Positions 1 to 10,688 are shown, counted from the stretch's first letter. The stretch is DNA of 64,000 bases from Chloroflexi bacterium bin20 (GCA_002238485.1 MPMG01000005.1:1-64000), one strand, 5' to 3'. Program-made: numbers and translations. Notes: generated by a model not told the origin, from the letters alone.

Positions 1-211
1 ACATCGCTCTGATGCCCGTTATAAGCCAACTCTAAAGCACATTGCGCAGAGAATCAAGACCCAGATTCGCCAATCCGACATATTCGCCGAAACCGCCCCA
101 GACCTATCGCAAAAGTGCGGGATATCAGACTTACGGCTTCGCAATATATCCAGTAAACTACACTTTGTCGTATCATCGGCACTCCAATGACACTCGCGAA
201 CCAAAGGACCA
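1..211. other. Left-edge region without a recognisable gene
   Basis: No reading frame here resembles a known protein, and the short frames on either strand look like chance. The only signal is an AAAGGA Shine-Dalgarno-like stretch at about 203-208, which serves the gene starting at 212. The promoter of that gene was not resolved with confidence. Confidence 0.5.
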
Positions 212-1837
212 ATGAAGCTTCTGTCGCATATATGGCGCTTCCCCGTTTATCTGTGGATTGGCAGCATCTACCCCATCCTTCACCTCTATGCCGAGAATTT
301 CGGCATGGTGCACGATCACCAGGTCGCACAGACAATCGCCGCCATGCTCATCGCCACGACACTTGTTTACCTGTCAAGCAAACGCCTGGCACAAAATCCG
401 CACAAACGAGCCTTCTATCTTGGCATTGCCAGCCTAACCTTCTCCACCAGTGGGCATATGTATGAGATCGCTTTCATGCCCAAGTCGCTGCTGGTGTGGA
501 GCATCGCCAGCGCCATAGTCGTGATTGCAATCGCCATTGCCTGCCACAGGCGCATTTCACAGCGCAGTTACGCCCGCTTCACCACGCCCTTCAATCTGAT
601 CGCCGGCGCGCTGCTGGCCATGCAGATTGTGACCCGGTTTGCCGCTTGGGTATCTGCGCAACGCTATGTCAGCGCCAACTCGGCCTACAACCAAGCATGG
701 GATGAGCGACCGAGCGCGGAAAAAGTGCTGGATTCACCAGATCGCCCCGATATTTACTACATCATCCCGGATGGCTATCCCAGCGATGAGCGGCTCTTGA
801 AGGACATGAACTTCGACAACAGCCCGTTCACCGAGGCGCTGCGCGAGCGAGGATTTGTGATCGCGCCCCATGCGCAAAGCAACTATGCGACAACGCAACA
901 TTCCCTGGCGACCATCTTGAACAGGCAGTACTACGGCAGCAATCCGAGTAAGCTCAATGACATAGACCATCTTCGCCTGTCTGTTGTCAACAGCGAAGTC
1001 GCACACGAGCTGCTGCGGCTGGGATACACCTATGTACAATTTTTGTCTGGTTATGTGCTGCCCAGTCCGATCGCCGATATCAATCGCGATTTTGGAGCGC
1101 GCGGTCCTATACATATCCAAGTTGAAGATACCTGGTTAAGCGCAACCATACTGCAGGACAGGCAAACAGAAATCATCAGCACCAGAAATGTCGACCTCCC
1201 TTTCAAGCAGCCATTCACCCCCTTGTACGTCGATTCGACACTTTTAAGGATTGTCCGCTCCCAACTGGAGAAACTGCGACACTCCCAGAAGTTAGTACCC
1301 TATCATGGCATGGCTGCGCAGCGCTTTCTCGACACCATTGACGAGGTCGAAACCATCGCGGCCATGCCCGAGGCAACATTCACGATCATCCACTTGTTGC
1401 AGCCGCATTCGCCTACCAACTTCAATGAAAATGGAGACATTATTGAGCAGAATGACGCGGCAAGTCCCGCAGAGTTCTACGCCGACTTGCGCTATTCAAA
1501 CTCGCAATTCCTGCGTATGATTGACACAATCCTGCAGGATTCCGCCAACGAGCCCATCATCGTTTTCCAAGCAGATCACGGATCACATTTCGGAAAGGTA
1601 TGGTCGACAGACAATCGAAAAGCACACTTTGACATCTATGCCGGCTATTACTTGCCAGAGCCATTCACGATCAATATCCCGAAACCGTTTACTCTGATCA
1701 ACTCCTTCGCGCTGATACTGAACGAAGTCTTCGCGGCTGGTCATGACTTGCAGCCAGACCGCTTGTTCGAAATTCCGAGGGGATATGACGCGCCATTTGA
1801 ACAAGTGGATGTAACAGACGAATTCTTGCATCGCTAG
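212..1837 (+). CDS. Membrane-anchored sulfatase-like transferase/hydrolase (copy 1)
   Basis: 541 residues. The first ~160 residues carry about five hydrophobic segments. An alkaline-phosphatase/sulfatase-fold domain follows: the entry motif DIYYIIPDGYPS near residue 182, a T-x3-SLA motif (TTQHSLATILN) where this superfamily places its nucleophile, and the metal-binding motif FQADHGSHF near 450. This architecture resembles phosphoethanolamine or glycerol-phosphate transferases acting on surface polymers outside the membrane; the substrate is unknown. The ATG at 212 has an AAAGGA ribosome site. The next two genes (77-residue membrane protein, methyltransferase stub) form a module repeated just downstream. 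The paralogue at 2316 is clearly homologous but diverged. Confidence 0.75.
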   Translation: MKLLSHIWRFPVYLWIGSIYPILHLYAENFGMVHDHQVAQTIAAMLIATTLVYLSSKRLAQNPHKRAFYLGIASLTFSTSGHMYEIAFMPKSLLVWSIASAIVVIAIAIACHRRISQRSYARFTTPFNLIAGALLAMQIVTRFAAWVSAQRYVSANSAYNQAWDERPSAEKVLDSPDRPDIYYIIPDGYPSDERLLKDMNFDNSPFTEALRERGFVIAPHAQSNYATTQHSLATILNRQYYGSNPSKLNDIDHLRLSVVNSEVAHELLRLGYTYVQFLSGYVLPSPIADINRDFGARGPIHIQVEDTWLSATILQDRQTEIISTRNVDLPFKQPFTPLYVDSTLLRIVRSQLEKLRHSQKLVPYHGMAAQRFLDTIDEVETIAAMPEATFTIIHLLQPHSPTNFNENGDIIEQNDAASPAEFYADLRYSNSQFLRMIDTILQDSANEPIIVFQADHGSHFGKVWSTDNRKAHFDIYAGYYLPEPFTINIPKPFTLINSFALILNEVFAAGHDLQPDRLFEIPRGYDAPFEQVDVTDEFLHR

Positions 1838-1870
1838 CATGTTCGCGCAGACAGGACAGGACAGACTGCC

Positions 1871-2104
1871 ATGAGACGACTAACTCAATTACTCCGGTCG
1901 GGCGCAACGGTCGCGCTCTTCAAAATAGTATTCGCCTACCTCGATCCCGGCTCCGGCAGCTTGATCGTTCAATTGCTGCTCGCCGCGATCGTGGGCATCC
2001 TGGCGACATTTCGGCTTTGGAAGTCGCGCCTGCTTGCCCTCTTCGGCATCCGCACGGAGAAGGAAGAAGATGACGGAAGCGAAGAAACTGACACAGAAGT
2101 CTGA
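1871..2104 (+). CDS. Small membrane protein with YLDPGSGS motif (copy 1)
   Basis: 77 residues: a short amphipathic start, a conserved YLDPGSGSLIVQ motif at about 24-35, one hydrophobic helix (LLLAAIVGILATF) and a very acidic tail. Its function is not known. From YLDPGSGS onward it is identical to the copy at 3987-4220, while the first 20 residues differ, which suggests gene conversion or a recent crossover. It lies 33 bases behind the sulfatase-like gene and 8 bases before a methyltransferase stub, so it probably belongs to the same surface-polymer module. Confidence 0.7.
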   Translation: MRRLTQLLRSGATVALFKIVFAYLDPGSGSLIVQLLLAAIVGILATFRLWKSRLLALFGIRTEKEEDDGSEETDTEV

Positions 2105-2168
2105 CAAGAAAAATGACGGCTGTTGAGCAAATCGGCGCATCGTTTCGCGATCCCAGCGGCTCGGTGTT
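1931..2168. repeat. Near-identical direct repeat, left copy
   Basis: About 238 bases match 4047-4284 with one difference (C at 2148, G at 4264). The block covers most of the small membrane gene and the first ~19 codons of the methyltransferase gene. Sequences on both sides diverge strongly, so the block marks a recent recombination or conversion tract. Confidence 0.85.
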
Positions 2169-2223
2169 TCTCGCCGATAGCGTTTTCCTCCATTCCAGAA
2201 CGCTTGCCAGAATATCTCTTTGA
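2113..2223 (+). pseudogene. 5' stub of NoeA-like methyltransferase gene
   Basis: The first ~19 codons (MTAVEQIGASFRDPSGSVF) are the same as the start of the intact methyltransferase gene at 4229. The sequence then diverges and stops after 36 codons at 2221-2223. It looks like the remnant of the methyltransferase that once closed the first copy of the module. The rest was lost when the next module copy was joined, and a functional product is unlikely. Confidence 0.8.
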
Positions 2224-2315
2224 CTTGCCCACTTGCCCTGCTATCCAGCCGCTTGTAGACTGAAAGGCACAGCAAGCTCTGGATTTCGCAACGTACTGCG
2301 CACGCCAAGGCCTAC

Positions 2316-3953
2316 ATGCTCAAGAATTCACGCAAAGCCTTTCAACTGCCCTATTATCTCTGGATCATGGGAATCATCCCCATCTTGCATCTGTATCAGG
2401 CTAATTTTGGCTTGGTGCGCGATAATGAAGCGGCGCTTGCGGTCCTGGGTATGCTCGTGGCAACCAGCGCCGTATACCTGCTGACGGGTCGCGTGCTACG
2501 CAATCCACATCAGCGGGCTTTCTACCTCTGTCTGGCGAGCTTGGCCTTCTCCATGAGCGGGCATGTGTATGAGATCGCTATCATGCCCAAGTCGCTGTTG
2601 GCGTGGAATCTGCTAACAGGCGCCGCATTCGTCGCCCTGCTCCTCGCCCTGCGCCGGCTGCTCAGTCGCGAGGTCTACGCCAGCCTCACCTCTTCTTTCA
2701 ATTTGGCTGCCTCCGCGCTACTGGCGCTACAGCTGGTCGGGCTGTTGAGCCATGTCCTTGCGGCGCAAGCCAAGAGCCCGCTGACCACAGCATATCTCGA
2801 CGAAACGTTCCAGTCGCAAAACGTTGGCAAGGTCATGGATTCGGCGAGCAGGCCGGATATCTACTACATCATCCCGGACGGTTATCCCAGTGATGCGGCA
2901 CTACTTTCCGAGATCGGGTATGACAACACGGGCTTCACTGAAGCGCTGGAGCAGCGAGGCTTCGTCATAGCGCCAAATGCGCAGAGCAATTACAACTTTA
3001 CTATCCTGTCGCTGCCGTCCATTCTCAACATGACATACTTCGGCGAGAATCCAAGTCAATTCAGCGACCTGGATTACTTGCAATTGTCGACAGCCAACAG
3101 CGGCGTCGCGCGCCTACTGAGGCAACTTGGCTACACTCATGTGCAATTGCTTTCTGGCTATTTCTACATCAGTCCCATCGCGGATATCGTGCGCGACTTT
3201 ACGCCAGCTGGTCCCATTGACTTGACAGATTCAGACGGCAACCTGTCCGTTCAAGATCTAGCCGGGCTCGACCCGTCCGCTGCTTCCGCCCCCAAGGCTT
3301 TGCATATCAGGCAGCCATTCATTCCGCTGTATTTGGACACAACGGCGCTGCGGATTGTTCGCAGCCAATTGGAAAAGCTCTCCCCGCAAGCGCGCTTGAC
3401 ACCCTATGCGCGCAAAACCGCCGAGCGTTTCCTCGCCACGATCGACAGCATCGATTCAATTGTGGAAATGCCCGAAGCCACCTTCACCATCATGCACTTG
3501 CTGGAGCCTTACAGTACAGTCGGATTCAACGCGAATGGCGATATCATCGCCCAAAACAATCGGCCCAGCCACGACGAATACATTGCAGAATTTCCTTTTG
3601 TAAACTCGCAGTTCTTGCGGCTAATTGACACGATATTGCAGGGATCGCGGAATCAGCCCGTCATCATCTTCCAAGCCGATCATGGCAACCGCTTTTTGTG
3701 GAGGCAATATAGTGACATAGTTGAAACAGGCTGGGGGGGGGGGGGGCACAATGCCTATGCGAGCTACTACTTGCCGGATGCATTCGCGATTGATTTTCCA
3801 GCCCCATATACGCTGATCAATTCCTTTCCCATGATATTGAACCAGGTTTTCGGGATGGACCTGGAACTGCAGGACAACCGCTTGTTTCAAGTCAATGACA
3901 TGCATGTGCCTTTTGAACAAATGGATGTAACAGACGAATTCTTGAATCGGTAA
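2316..3953 (+). CDS. Membrane-anchored sulfatase-like transferase/hydrolase (copy 2)
   Basis: 545 residues, paralogue of the 212 gene with the same plan: about five N-terminal membrane segments, then DIYYIIPDGYPS, FTILSLPSILN and FQADHGN motifs of the alkaline-phosphatase/sulfatase superfamily. Near residue 475 the frame runs through a 14-G tract giving W-G-G-G-G-H; the paralogue has unrelated residues there. With 14 G the frame is open; any change not divisible by three would remove the last ~70 residues. The 77-residue membrane protein and the methyltransferase follow directly. The role in a surface polymer is inferred from fold and neighbours only. Confidence 0.75.
   Translation: MLKNSRKAFQLPYYLWIMGIIPILHLYQANFGLVRDNEAALAVLGMLVATSAVYLLTGRVLRNPHQRAFYLCLASLAFSMSGHVYEIAIMPKSLLAWNLLTGAAFVALLLALRRLLSREVYASLTSSFNLAASALLALQLVGLLSHVLAAQAKSPLTTAYLDETFQSQNVGKVMDSASRPDIYYIIPDGYPSDAALLSEIGYDNTGFTEALEQRGFVIAPNAQSNYNFTILSLPSILNMTYFGENPSQFSDLDYLQLSTANSGVARLLRQLGYTHVQLLSGYFYISPIADIVRDFTPAGPIDLTDSDGNLSVQDLAGLDPSAASAPKALHIRQPFIPLYLDTTALRIVRSQLEKLSPQARLTPYARKTAERFLATIDSIDSIVEMPEATFTIMHLLEPYSTVGFNANGDIIAQNNRPSHDEYIAEFPFVNSQFLRLIDTILQGSRNQPVIIFQADHGNRFLWRQYSDIVETGWGGGGHNAYASYYLPDAFAIDFPAPYTLINSFPMILNQVFGMDLELQDNRLFQVNDMHVPFEQMDVTDEFLNR
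3733..3746. repeat. Poly-G tract (14 G) inside a coding region
   Basis: An uninterrupted run of 14 G lies in the 3' part of the second sulfatase-like gene. Such runs are prone to slippage in replication and to sequencing or assembly error. The frame is open with the length given here. Confidence 0.95.
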
Positions 3954-3986
3954 CCCATTTACGACGAAAAGATTGGCGGTTCTGCC

Positions 3987-4220
3987 ATGAGACAACTGAC
4001 TCAACTTCTCCGAACGGGCGCGGCCATCGCGCTCTTCAAAACGCTGTTCGCCTACCTCGATCCCGGCTCCGGCAGCTTGATCGTTCAATTGCTGCTCGCC
4101 GCGATCGTGGGCATCCTGGCGACATTTCGGCTTTGGAAGTCGCGCCTGCTTGCCCTCTTCGGCATCCGCACGGAGAAGGAAGAAGATGACGGAAGCGAAG
4201 AAACTGACACAGAAGTCTGA
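3987..4220 (+). CDS. Small membrane protein with YLDPGSGS motif (copy 2)
   Basis: 77 residues, with the same motif, single membrane helix and acidic tail as the copy at 1871. The N-terminal 20 residues differ (RTGAAIALFKTL against RSGATVALFKIV) and the rest is identical. It is followed after 8 bases by the intact methyltransferase. Small YLDPGSGS proteins next to NoeA-like methyltransferases and sulfatase-like enzymes appear to be a recurring association, recalled rather than checked. No biochemical role is known to me. Confidence 0.7.
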   Translation: MRQLTQLLRTGAAIALFKTLFAYLDPGSGSLIVQLLLAAIVGILATFRLWKSRLLALFGIRTEKEEDDGSEETDTEV

Positions 4221-4284
4221 CAAGAAAAATGACGGCTGTTGAGCAAATCGGCGCATCGTTTCGGGATCCCAGCGGCTCGGTGTT
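4047..4284. repeat. Near-identical direct repeat, right copy
   Basis: Partner of 1931-2168, at an offset of 2116 bases with one mismatch. It spans the small membrane gene and the start of the methyltransferase gene. Confidence 0.85.
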
Positions 4285-5614
4285 CTCTGCCGACGGCATC
4301 GTTTATCGTCAAGTCAATCGCAGCTACCGAAACCAGTATGACCAGCTCTGCCAGAGCGGTCTGTACGACGATCTGGCTGGGCGCGGGCTGCTGATTTCTC
4401 ATGCAGAAGTCGACCACGAATTGCTGAACGATCCCGCTGTATACAAGGTGCTGCAGCCCCGGCAGTTGCCACTGGTTACCTATCCCTACGAATGGTCTTT
4501 CAGTCAATTGCAAGACGCGGCGCTGCTCACGCTGGATGTGCTGAAGCATTCCCTCGCGCGCGACATGGTCCTCAAAGATGCCAGCGCCTACAATGTGCAG
4601 TTTCTCGCTGGCAAACCGCTGTTCATCGATTCCCTGTCTTTTGAACGCTATCAGCAAGGGCAAGCCTGGCAAGCCTACGAGCAATTCTGTCAGCACTTCC
4701 TGGCGCCCCTGGCTCTGATGAGTTACCGGGATGTTCGTCTCAGCCAGCTGCTGCGCGTGCACCTGGATGGCATCCCCCTCGATCTGGCGGTATCGCTGCT
4801 GCCAAAACGGTCTTGGCTCAACTTTGGGCTCAGCTTGCACTTGCGACTGCATGCCCGCGCCCAAAGGCGCTATCTGGGCACGGCGCCTTCGGCAGCTACT
4901 CCTCGGCGCAAGCGGCTTGTCAAAAAAGACTTGCTGAATATCGCCAAGGACCTCCGCTCGACTGTGGCCGGATTACGCTGGGATCATCAACAGACCGACT
5001 GGGCGAGTTATTACGCTGGAGACAGCTATCAGGAGGCCGGATTCGCCAGCAAATGCCAGATCGTCAGCGACTTCATCGGCCAGGCAAGACCGCAATGCCT
5101 GTGGGACCTGGGCGCCAACACGGGGGTCTTCAGCCGCATCGCCAGCCAGCGGGGCATCTTCACTGTCTCGGTTGACAGCGACCCCGGCGCTGTTGAAGCC
5201 AGCTACCGCCAAGCCAAGCGGGACAAAGACGAAAGTATCCAGCCGCTGCTGATCGACCTCACCAATCCCTCGGCCGCCATTGGCTGGGCAAACAGCGAGC
5301 GAGATGCGTTGGCAAAGCGCTGCCATGCCGATTGTCTCTTGGCGCTGGCGTTGATCCATCATCTCGCCATCAGCAACAACCTGCCACTGGGCAAGATCGC
5401 CAGCTATTTCGCGTCTATGGCAGAATGGCTGATTATTGAGTTCGTGCCCAAGTCCGACAAAAAAGTCCAGCAGTTGCTGGCTGCCCGAGAAGATATCTTT
5501 GCCGACTACTCGCAGAGCGGTTTTGAACGAGCCTTCGCAGATGTCTACGAGTTTGTCCAATCGGCAGACGTCGAAGACTCTGCGCGCAGGCTCTATCTGC
5601 TGCGCCGCCGCTGA
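4229..5614 (+). CDS. Class I SAM-dependent methyltransferase, NoeA-like
   Basis: 461 residues. The N-terminal part carries FRDPSGSVF and YRQVNRSY, typical of proteins related to the rhizobial nodulation protein NoeA. The C-terminal half holds a Rossmann methyltransferase core, with the SAM-binding loop LWDLGANTGVFSR near residue 291 and an acidic strand-2 end VSVDSD. It probably methylates a surface glycan or lipid made with the sulfatase-like enzymes upstream; the substrate is not known. It is the third gene of the duplicated module and the only complete methyltransferase copy. It is transcribed towards the tRNA/16S cluster on the other strand. Confidence 0.75.
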   Translation: MTAVEQIGASFRDPSGSVFSADGIVYRQVNRSYRNQYDQLCQSGLYDDLAGRGLLISHAEVDHELLNDPAVYKVLQPRQLPLVTYPYEWSFSQLQDAALLTLDVLKHSLARDMVLKDASAYNVQFLAGKPLFIDSLSFERYQQGQAWQAYEQFCQHFLAPLALMSYRDVRLSQLLRVHLDGIPLDLAVSLLPKRSWLNFGLSLHLRLHARAQRRYLGTAPSAATPRRKRLVKKDLLNIAKDLRSTVAGLRWDHQQTDWASYYAGDSYQEAGFASKCQIVSDFIGQARPQCLWDLGANTGVFSRIASQRGIFTVSVDSDPGAVEASYRQAKRDKDESIQPLLIDLTNPSAAIGWANSERDALAKRCHADCLLALALIHHLAISNNLPLGKIASYFASMAEWLIIEFVPKSDKKVQQLLAAREDIFADYSQSGFERAFADVYEFVQSADVEDSARRLYLLRRR

Positions 5615-5653
5615 TCTGGATTATTGGATTGTGTTCTTTGCTGTGAGTTGATG

Positions 5654-5727
5654 TGGAGATAAAGGGACTCGAACCCTTGACCTCGTCAGTGCGATTGACG
5701 CGCTCTCCCAAACTGAGCTATATCCCC
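5654..5727 (-). tRNA. tRNA-Ala(CGC)
   Basis: 74-nt cloverleaf on the minus strand. The 7-bp acceptor stem has the G3:U70 wobble pair that marks alanine tRNAs. The anticodon stem CGTCA/TGACG encloses the loop ATCGCAC with anticodon CGC, reading GCG codons. CCA is not encoded. It is the last gene of the 16S-tRNA transcript. Confidence 0.92.
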
Positions 5728-5739
5728 CTCCTCCTGTTG

Positions 5740-5813
5740 TGGAGACAAGGGGACTCGAACCCCTGACCTCCTCGGTGCAAACGAGGCGCTCTCCCAAACT
5801 GAGCTATGTCCCC
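5740..5813 (-). tRNA. tRNA-Ala(TGC)
   Basis: 74-nt cloverleaf on the minus strand. The anticodon stem CCTCG/CGAGG encloses the loop TTTGCAC with anticodon TGC. G3:U70 is present and CCA is not encoded. It lies between tRNA-Ile and tRNA-Ala(CGC), as is usual for the Ile-Ala pair downstream of 16S. Confidence 0.95.
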
Positions 5814-5884
5814 ATCGCTGTCTGCAGGCGAGTTGCCGCCCCTAGACCTACACTCTGGACGACAGTCCCTCTTGTATCGCCCTG

Positions 5885-5958
<74 letters not shown>

Positions 5959-6101
5959 AAATCCATCTCCACGACGCCTTACGATTAACAGCACAGCAGC
6001 AGGCTAAAACTTCGCGCTTCTCTCCCCTGGCGGGCAACTCAACGAGCCGCCCCTTACTACTTCACACTCTGTAACTCGCGGTTATCTCTAACCGCTCCCT
6101 T

Positions 6102-7608
<1,507 letters not shown>

Positions 7609-7728
7609 CATCAGGGGTTTGATTTCGCTCTGTCTTAACCTGCTATTCTGCTGTTAATCCGCACTCGCCACCCACTGCCGCAGGCGACAAAAAACAGGAG
7701 ATATTGCCCCCCGCCCAACTTGCCTTTA

Positions 7729-7757
7729 CCTTAACAACCAACAACTGCCCTTGTCAA
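7729..7757 (-). promoter_or_regulatory. Likely 16S rRNA promoter
   Basis: On the minus strand, a consensus -35 TTGACA (7752-7757) is followed after 17 bases by a weak -10 (TTAAGG, 7729-7734), about 120 bases upstream of the 16S 5' end. The -35 lies inside a perfect inverted repeat CCCTTG-T-CAAGGG (7748-7760). The -10 assignment is uncertain. Confidence 0.45.
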
Positions 7758-7812
7758 GGGCGATTTGTCAGAATCTCGTAAGCAAGTGCCAAGAATCTCC
7801 GCGATAGCACCA

Positions 7813-9589
7813 TCAACCCACGCGGGCCAGCCGGAACATCTCCCACGCAAAAAGACGCTCGACCAGCAAGCCATCGACAGCGTATATCGGCTGCATCACC
7901 TCATCATAGGCCGATGAATACAGCAAATAGTCGACACCGTGCCTATCCAGCACAGCCACTTTATCAAGGAGCGCATAATCGTCGCTCCAAAAACCGAAGT
8001 GGTCTTCGATACGTTCCTGCGCTTCGGATTGAGACAGCCCGGAACCACTCATCATCCTTTTGGCATGATAGCGCGACAGCTCCATGACCAGCGCACTGGA
8101 CGAGAGCACCTGGTTGCGCAGGTCAGGACTGCTGAGGACCACTACGCGCTCGTCATGATGCTCTGCAAGGAAGTCGGCCAACTCGATCCAATCTCGCCTG
8201 CTATCGATCACTGGGGCAACAGACCGGGAAAAGTCAACGCCTCGCTGGCCAGACAGAAAGTATGCCAGCGCCATGATGGTCACGGCAGCCACAGCCGCCA
8301 CCACCACGGTGCGCAGGCGCTCGTGCGGAAGGGGCACACGGGCGCGCAGCCTGCTCCAAGCATAGTCGGCTAGGAAGTAGACTAGATAGCCATAGGGCAG
8401 GATCCACAGCACACGCATGATATATTTCGACCCCACCAACAGGCCCAAAATCCAAGCCGTTTCCAGCATCACGCCCATGCCTGCCGTTAGCGCCAGAGCC
8501 GCCATCAGCCAGCGCCAAGATGAGTATGGCCAGGGACCGTCGCCGTTTTCCTCCCGTGGCCAACAGGATGCGTGGCGCAAAGCCCAAAACGATGACAGCC
8601 AGAACAAAGCCGGCGATCAGCACATGCGCAAAAAGCGTCGCTGCGAAGGTAAGAGCAAAGTCGAACAGAGCGCCGCGCGTGCGCTGTCTAAAGGCGCGCT
8701 GGGCAGCAGATATCGCCAGTGGCGCCACGACGAAGCCCGCTACCAGCTTGTCTTCCAGCAGCCGCGAATAAAATTGCCCACCTGGCTGGCGAATGCCGCC
8801 CAGCAAGAATGCGTAGCACAGCAGCTGCAGCATGGCGACCAAGCAAGCGTTGCGCGAGGAGGCGCCCATATTGCGCGCAAAGGTGAAAGCTGCGCAGAGC
8901 GCGACAATCATCAACAAGTTGTTGATCACAAAGTCTGCGTTCAGAATGTGCTGGGCGCTGAAGGAGGTCAGCAAGGACTGCGCCAAGGTCCAATATGTCA
9001 AGTGAAATCGCGGCGAAGGGGACCCGCCCGTGTCATAAAATATCTCTTGCCAATCAAGCGGGCCGCCGCCCTCAAATCGGTTCACTTGAGCATGATATTC
9101 ATGCTGATCGCCGTTCCTCGGTTGGTGGTGCATGCCGCTGAAGGCGAGCATCGACGTCGCCATGAGCATGCACAGCACGAGGAAGACCGCTTCTGTGCTC
9201 GGCTTTGCGCCGATGATGCGGCGCCCCCGCGCCCGGCGCGCCAAGTGCAAGACAGCGCCCAACAACAGCCCCAGCCACAGGGCTTTGATTCCATCAATGG
9301 TCCAGTGCAGGCTGCGCGCCAACAGCCCGATGATGCTGATCATCACCAGCGAAGTGGCGAAGCCATAACTGATGAAGTGAGGGATGCACACAGGCAGGCG
9401 CCCTTGCAGAGCCGTGATGAGCACAGCGCCTGGCAGAATGAACAAGCACAGCGCAAACGTTACGCTGAACCAGAGCTCCGCATGGGTCGTGATGCCCAGC
9501 AAGCGCAGCGGCAGGACGAGCGCCAGCGCCGCAAACAGCAGCAACAGCCAGGACCTTCGCCGCCCGGGCAACTGCCGGAGGCTGAACAC
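7813..9589 (-). pseudogene. Polytopic membrane protein, probably GT-C-like, frameshifted
   Basis: Two overlapping frames make up one protein of about 590 residues. The first, from a GTG at 9589, carries many membrane helices and the motif GDQHEYHAQVNRF. The second ends at 7813 with helices, then a soluble domain ending FAWEMFRLARVG. The total length is 1777 bases, one more than a multiple of three, so a single-base insertion or two-base deletion lies somewhere around 8490-8570. It may be a true pseudogene or a sequence error. The layout (acidic/His motif after the first helices, many helices, C-terminal soluble domain) resembles GT-C glycosyltransferases and the larger genes at 10689 and 12653. 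The start overlaps the recR stop (TAGTG). Confidence 0.65.
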
Positions 9590-10185
9590 TACTTGCGGCC
9601 TTCCAGCGCCTGCATCAGCGTGACGCTATCCACATACTCCAGGTCGCCGCCGGTGGGCAATCCACGCGCCAACCGCGTCACCTTGATATCCGTCTCCGCC
9701 AGCGCCCGCTGCAAGTACATGGCCGTGGCATCGCCCTCCATGCCAGGATTGGTCGCGATGATGATTTCGCGCGCGCCAGCCACTTCCACACGCAGCAGCA
9801 GCTCGCGAATCTTCAAGTCATCAGGACCCACACCGCTCACGGGCGAGATCGCGCCATGCAGCACATGATAGCGCCCGCGGTAGATGCCTGTGCGCTCTAT
9901 TGCCATGAGGTCCAGCGGCTCTTCGACCACGGCAATCGTGGTGGCATCGCGTCCGCCAGCGCTGCAGGTCGGGCAAGGGTCATCCACAGTGATATTGAAG
10001 CAAGTGCCGCAAAGCTTTGTGAGCGCCTTGAGCTGTGCCAGCGCGTCAGCCAGCCCCAGCGAATAGTCGTCGGGCGCGCGCAGCAAGAAATAGGTCAGCC
10101 GCGACGCCGTCTTGGGGCCTACGCCAGGCAAACGAGAGAAAGCCTCGACCAAAGCGGTAACCGGCTGGGGAATGGCGCTTTGCAT
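9589..10185 (-). CDS. recR: Recombination protein RecR
   Basis: 198 residues, the usual length. It has a helix-hairpin-helix near residue 20 (LPGVGPKTASRL), a four-Cys zinc finger (C59, C62, C71, C74) and a TOPRIM domain starting TIAVVEEPLDL. RecR works with RecF/RecO to load RecA at gaps. It starts 7 bases after ybaB ends; recF is at 36453. The stop overlaps the GTG of the next membrane protein by one base, suggesting coupling. Confidence 0.97.
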   Translation of the reverse strand: MQSAIPQPVTALVEAFSRLPGVGPKTASRLTYFLLRAPDDYSLGLADALAQLKALTKLCGTCFNITVDDPCPTCSAGGRDATTIAVVEEPLDLMAIERTGIYRGRYHVLHGAISPVSGVGPDDLKIRELLLRVEVAGAREIIIATNPGMEGDATAMYLQRALAETDIKVTRLARGLPTGGDLEYVDSVTLMQALEGRK

Positions 10186-10192
10186 CGGCGCG

Positions 10193-10567
10193 TCAGCCCA
10201 GCAAGCCGCCCAAGCCCGGTATATCGCCCAGACCGCCGGTGATTGCTTCCATGCGCTCGGCGGCCATGGCCTGGCTCTGTTCTATGGCTTGATTAACCGC
10301 CGCCACCAGCAAGTCTTGCAAGTCGTTGAGCCACTCTTCATCGTCCAGGTCGATGACATCGGGGTTGATCTGCACCGATTGCACGCGCTGATGCCCGGTG
10401 ATCACCAGCCGGATGGCGCCGCCGCCAACCGATACTTCAGTCGTTTCGTGTTCCAGGTTGCTTTGGGCTTCTGCCATATCCTGCTGCATCTTCTGCAGCA
10501 TGGCCATGGGGTTTGCGCCGCCGGGCAAGCCGCCTCCGCCTCGTCTGCTACCGCGTCGTTTGCTCAT
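10193..10567 (-). CDS. ybaB: YbaB/EbfC family nucleoid-associated protein
   Basis: 124 residues from the ATG at 10567, chosen over an upstream in-frame start at 10648 because a GGGGAG ribosome site precedes it by 7-8 bases and the upstream 27 residues lack family character. A basic, Gly-rich head is followed by the coiled MLQKMQQDMAEAQ segment and the family core GAIRLVITGHQRVQSVQINPD, then a Gly-rich tail. The family binds DNA as a dimer. The pairing with recR is conserved widely in bacteria. dnaX, the usual third member, lies upstream but is separated by two membrane-protein genes. Confidence 0.93.
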   Translation of the reverse strand: MSKRRGSRRGGGGLPGGANPMAMLQKMQQDMAEAQSNLEHETTEVSVGGGAIRLVITGHQRVQSVQINPDVIDLDDEEWLNDLQDLLVAAVNQAIEQSQAMAAERMEAITGGLGDIPGLGGLLG

Positions 10568-10688
10568 CTGCTGTCTCCCCTTGTCGTTGCGACCCTCAAG
10601 CGACCTTCTCTGATGCGAATATGCGCTGTCTATCGATTCCTGTGCCAACTATAATCTGAAGCCGCGCCAGGAACAATGCGCAAGGCGG

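Noticed and set aside
8417..9868. A 483-codon open frame on the plus strand
   Set aside because: It is antisense to the membrane protein and recR, is Gln/Arg/Ala-rich with no family motif, and arises from codon bias of the true genes.
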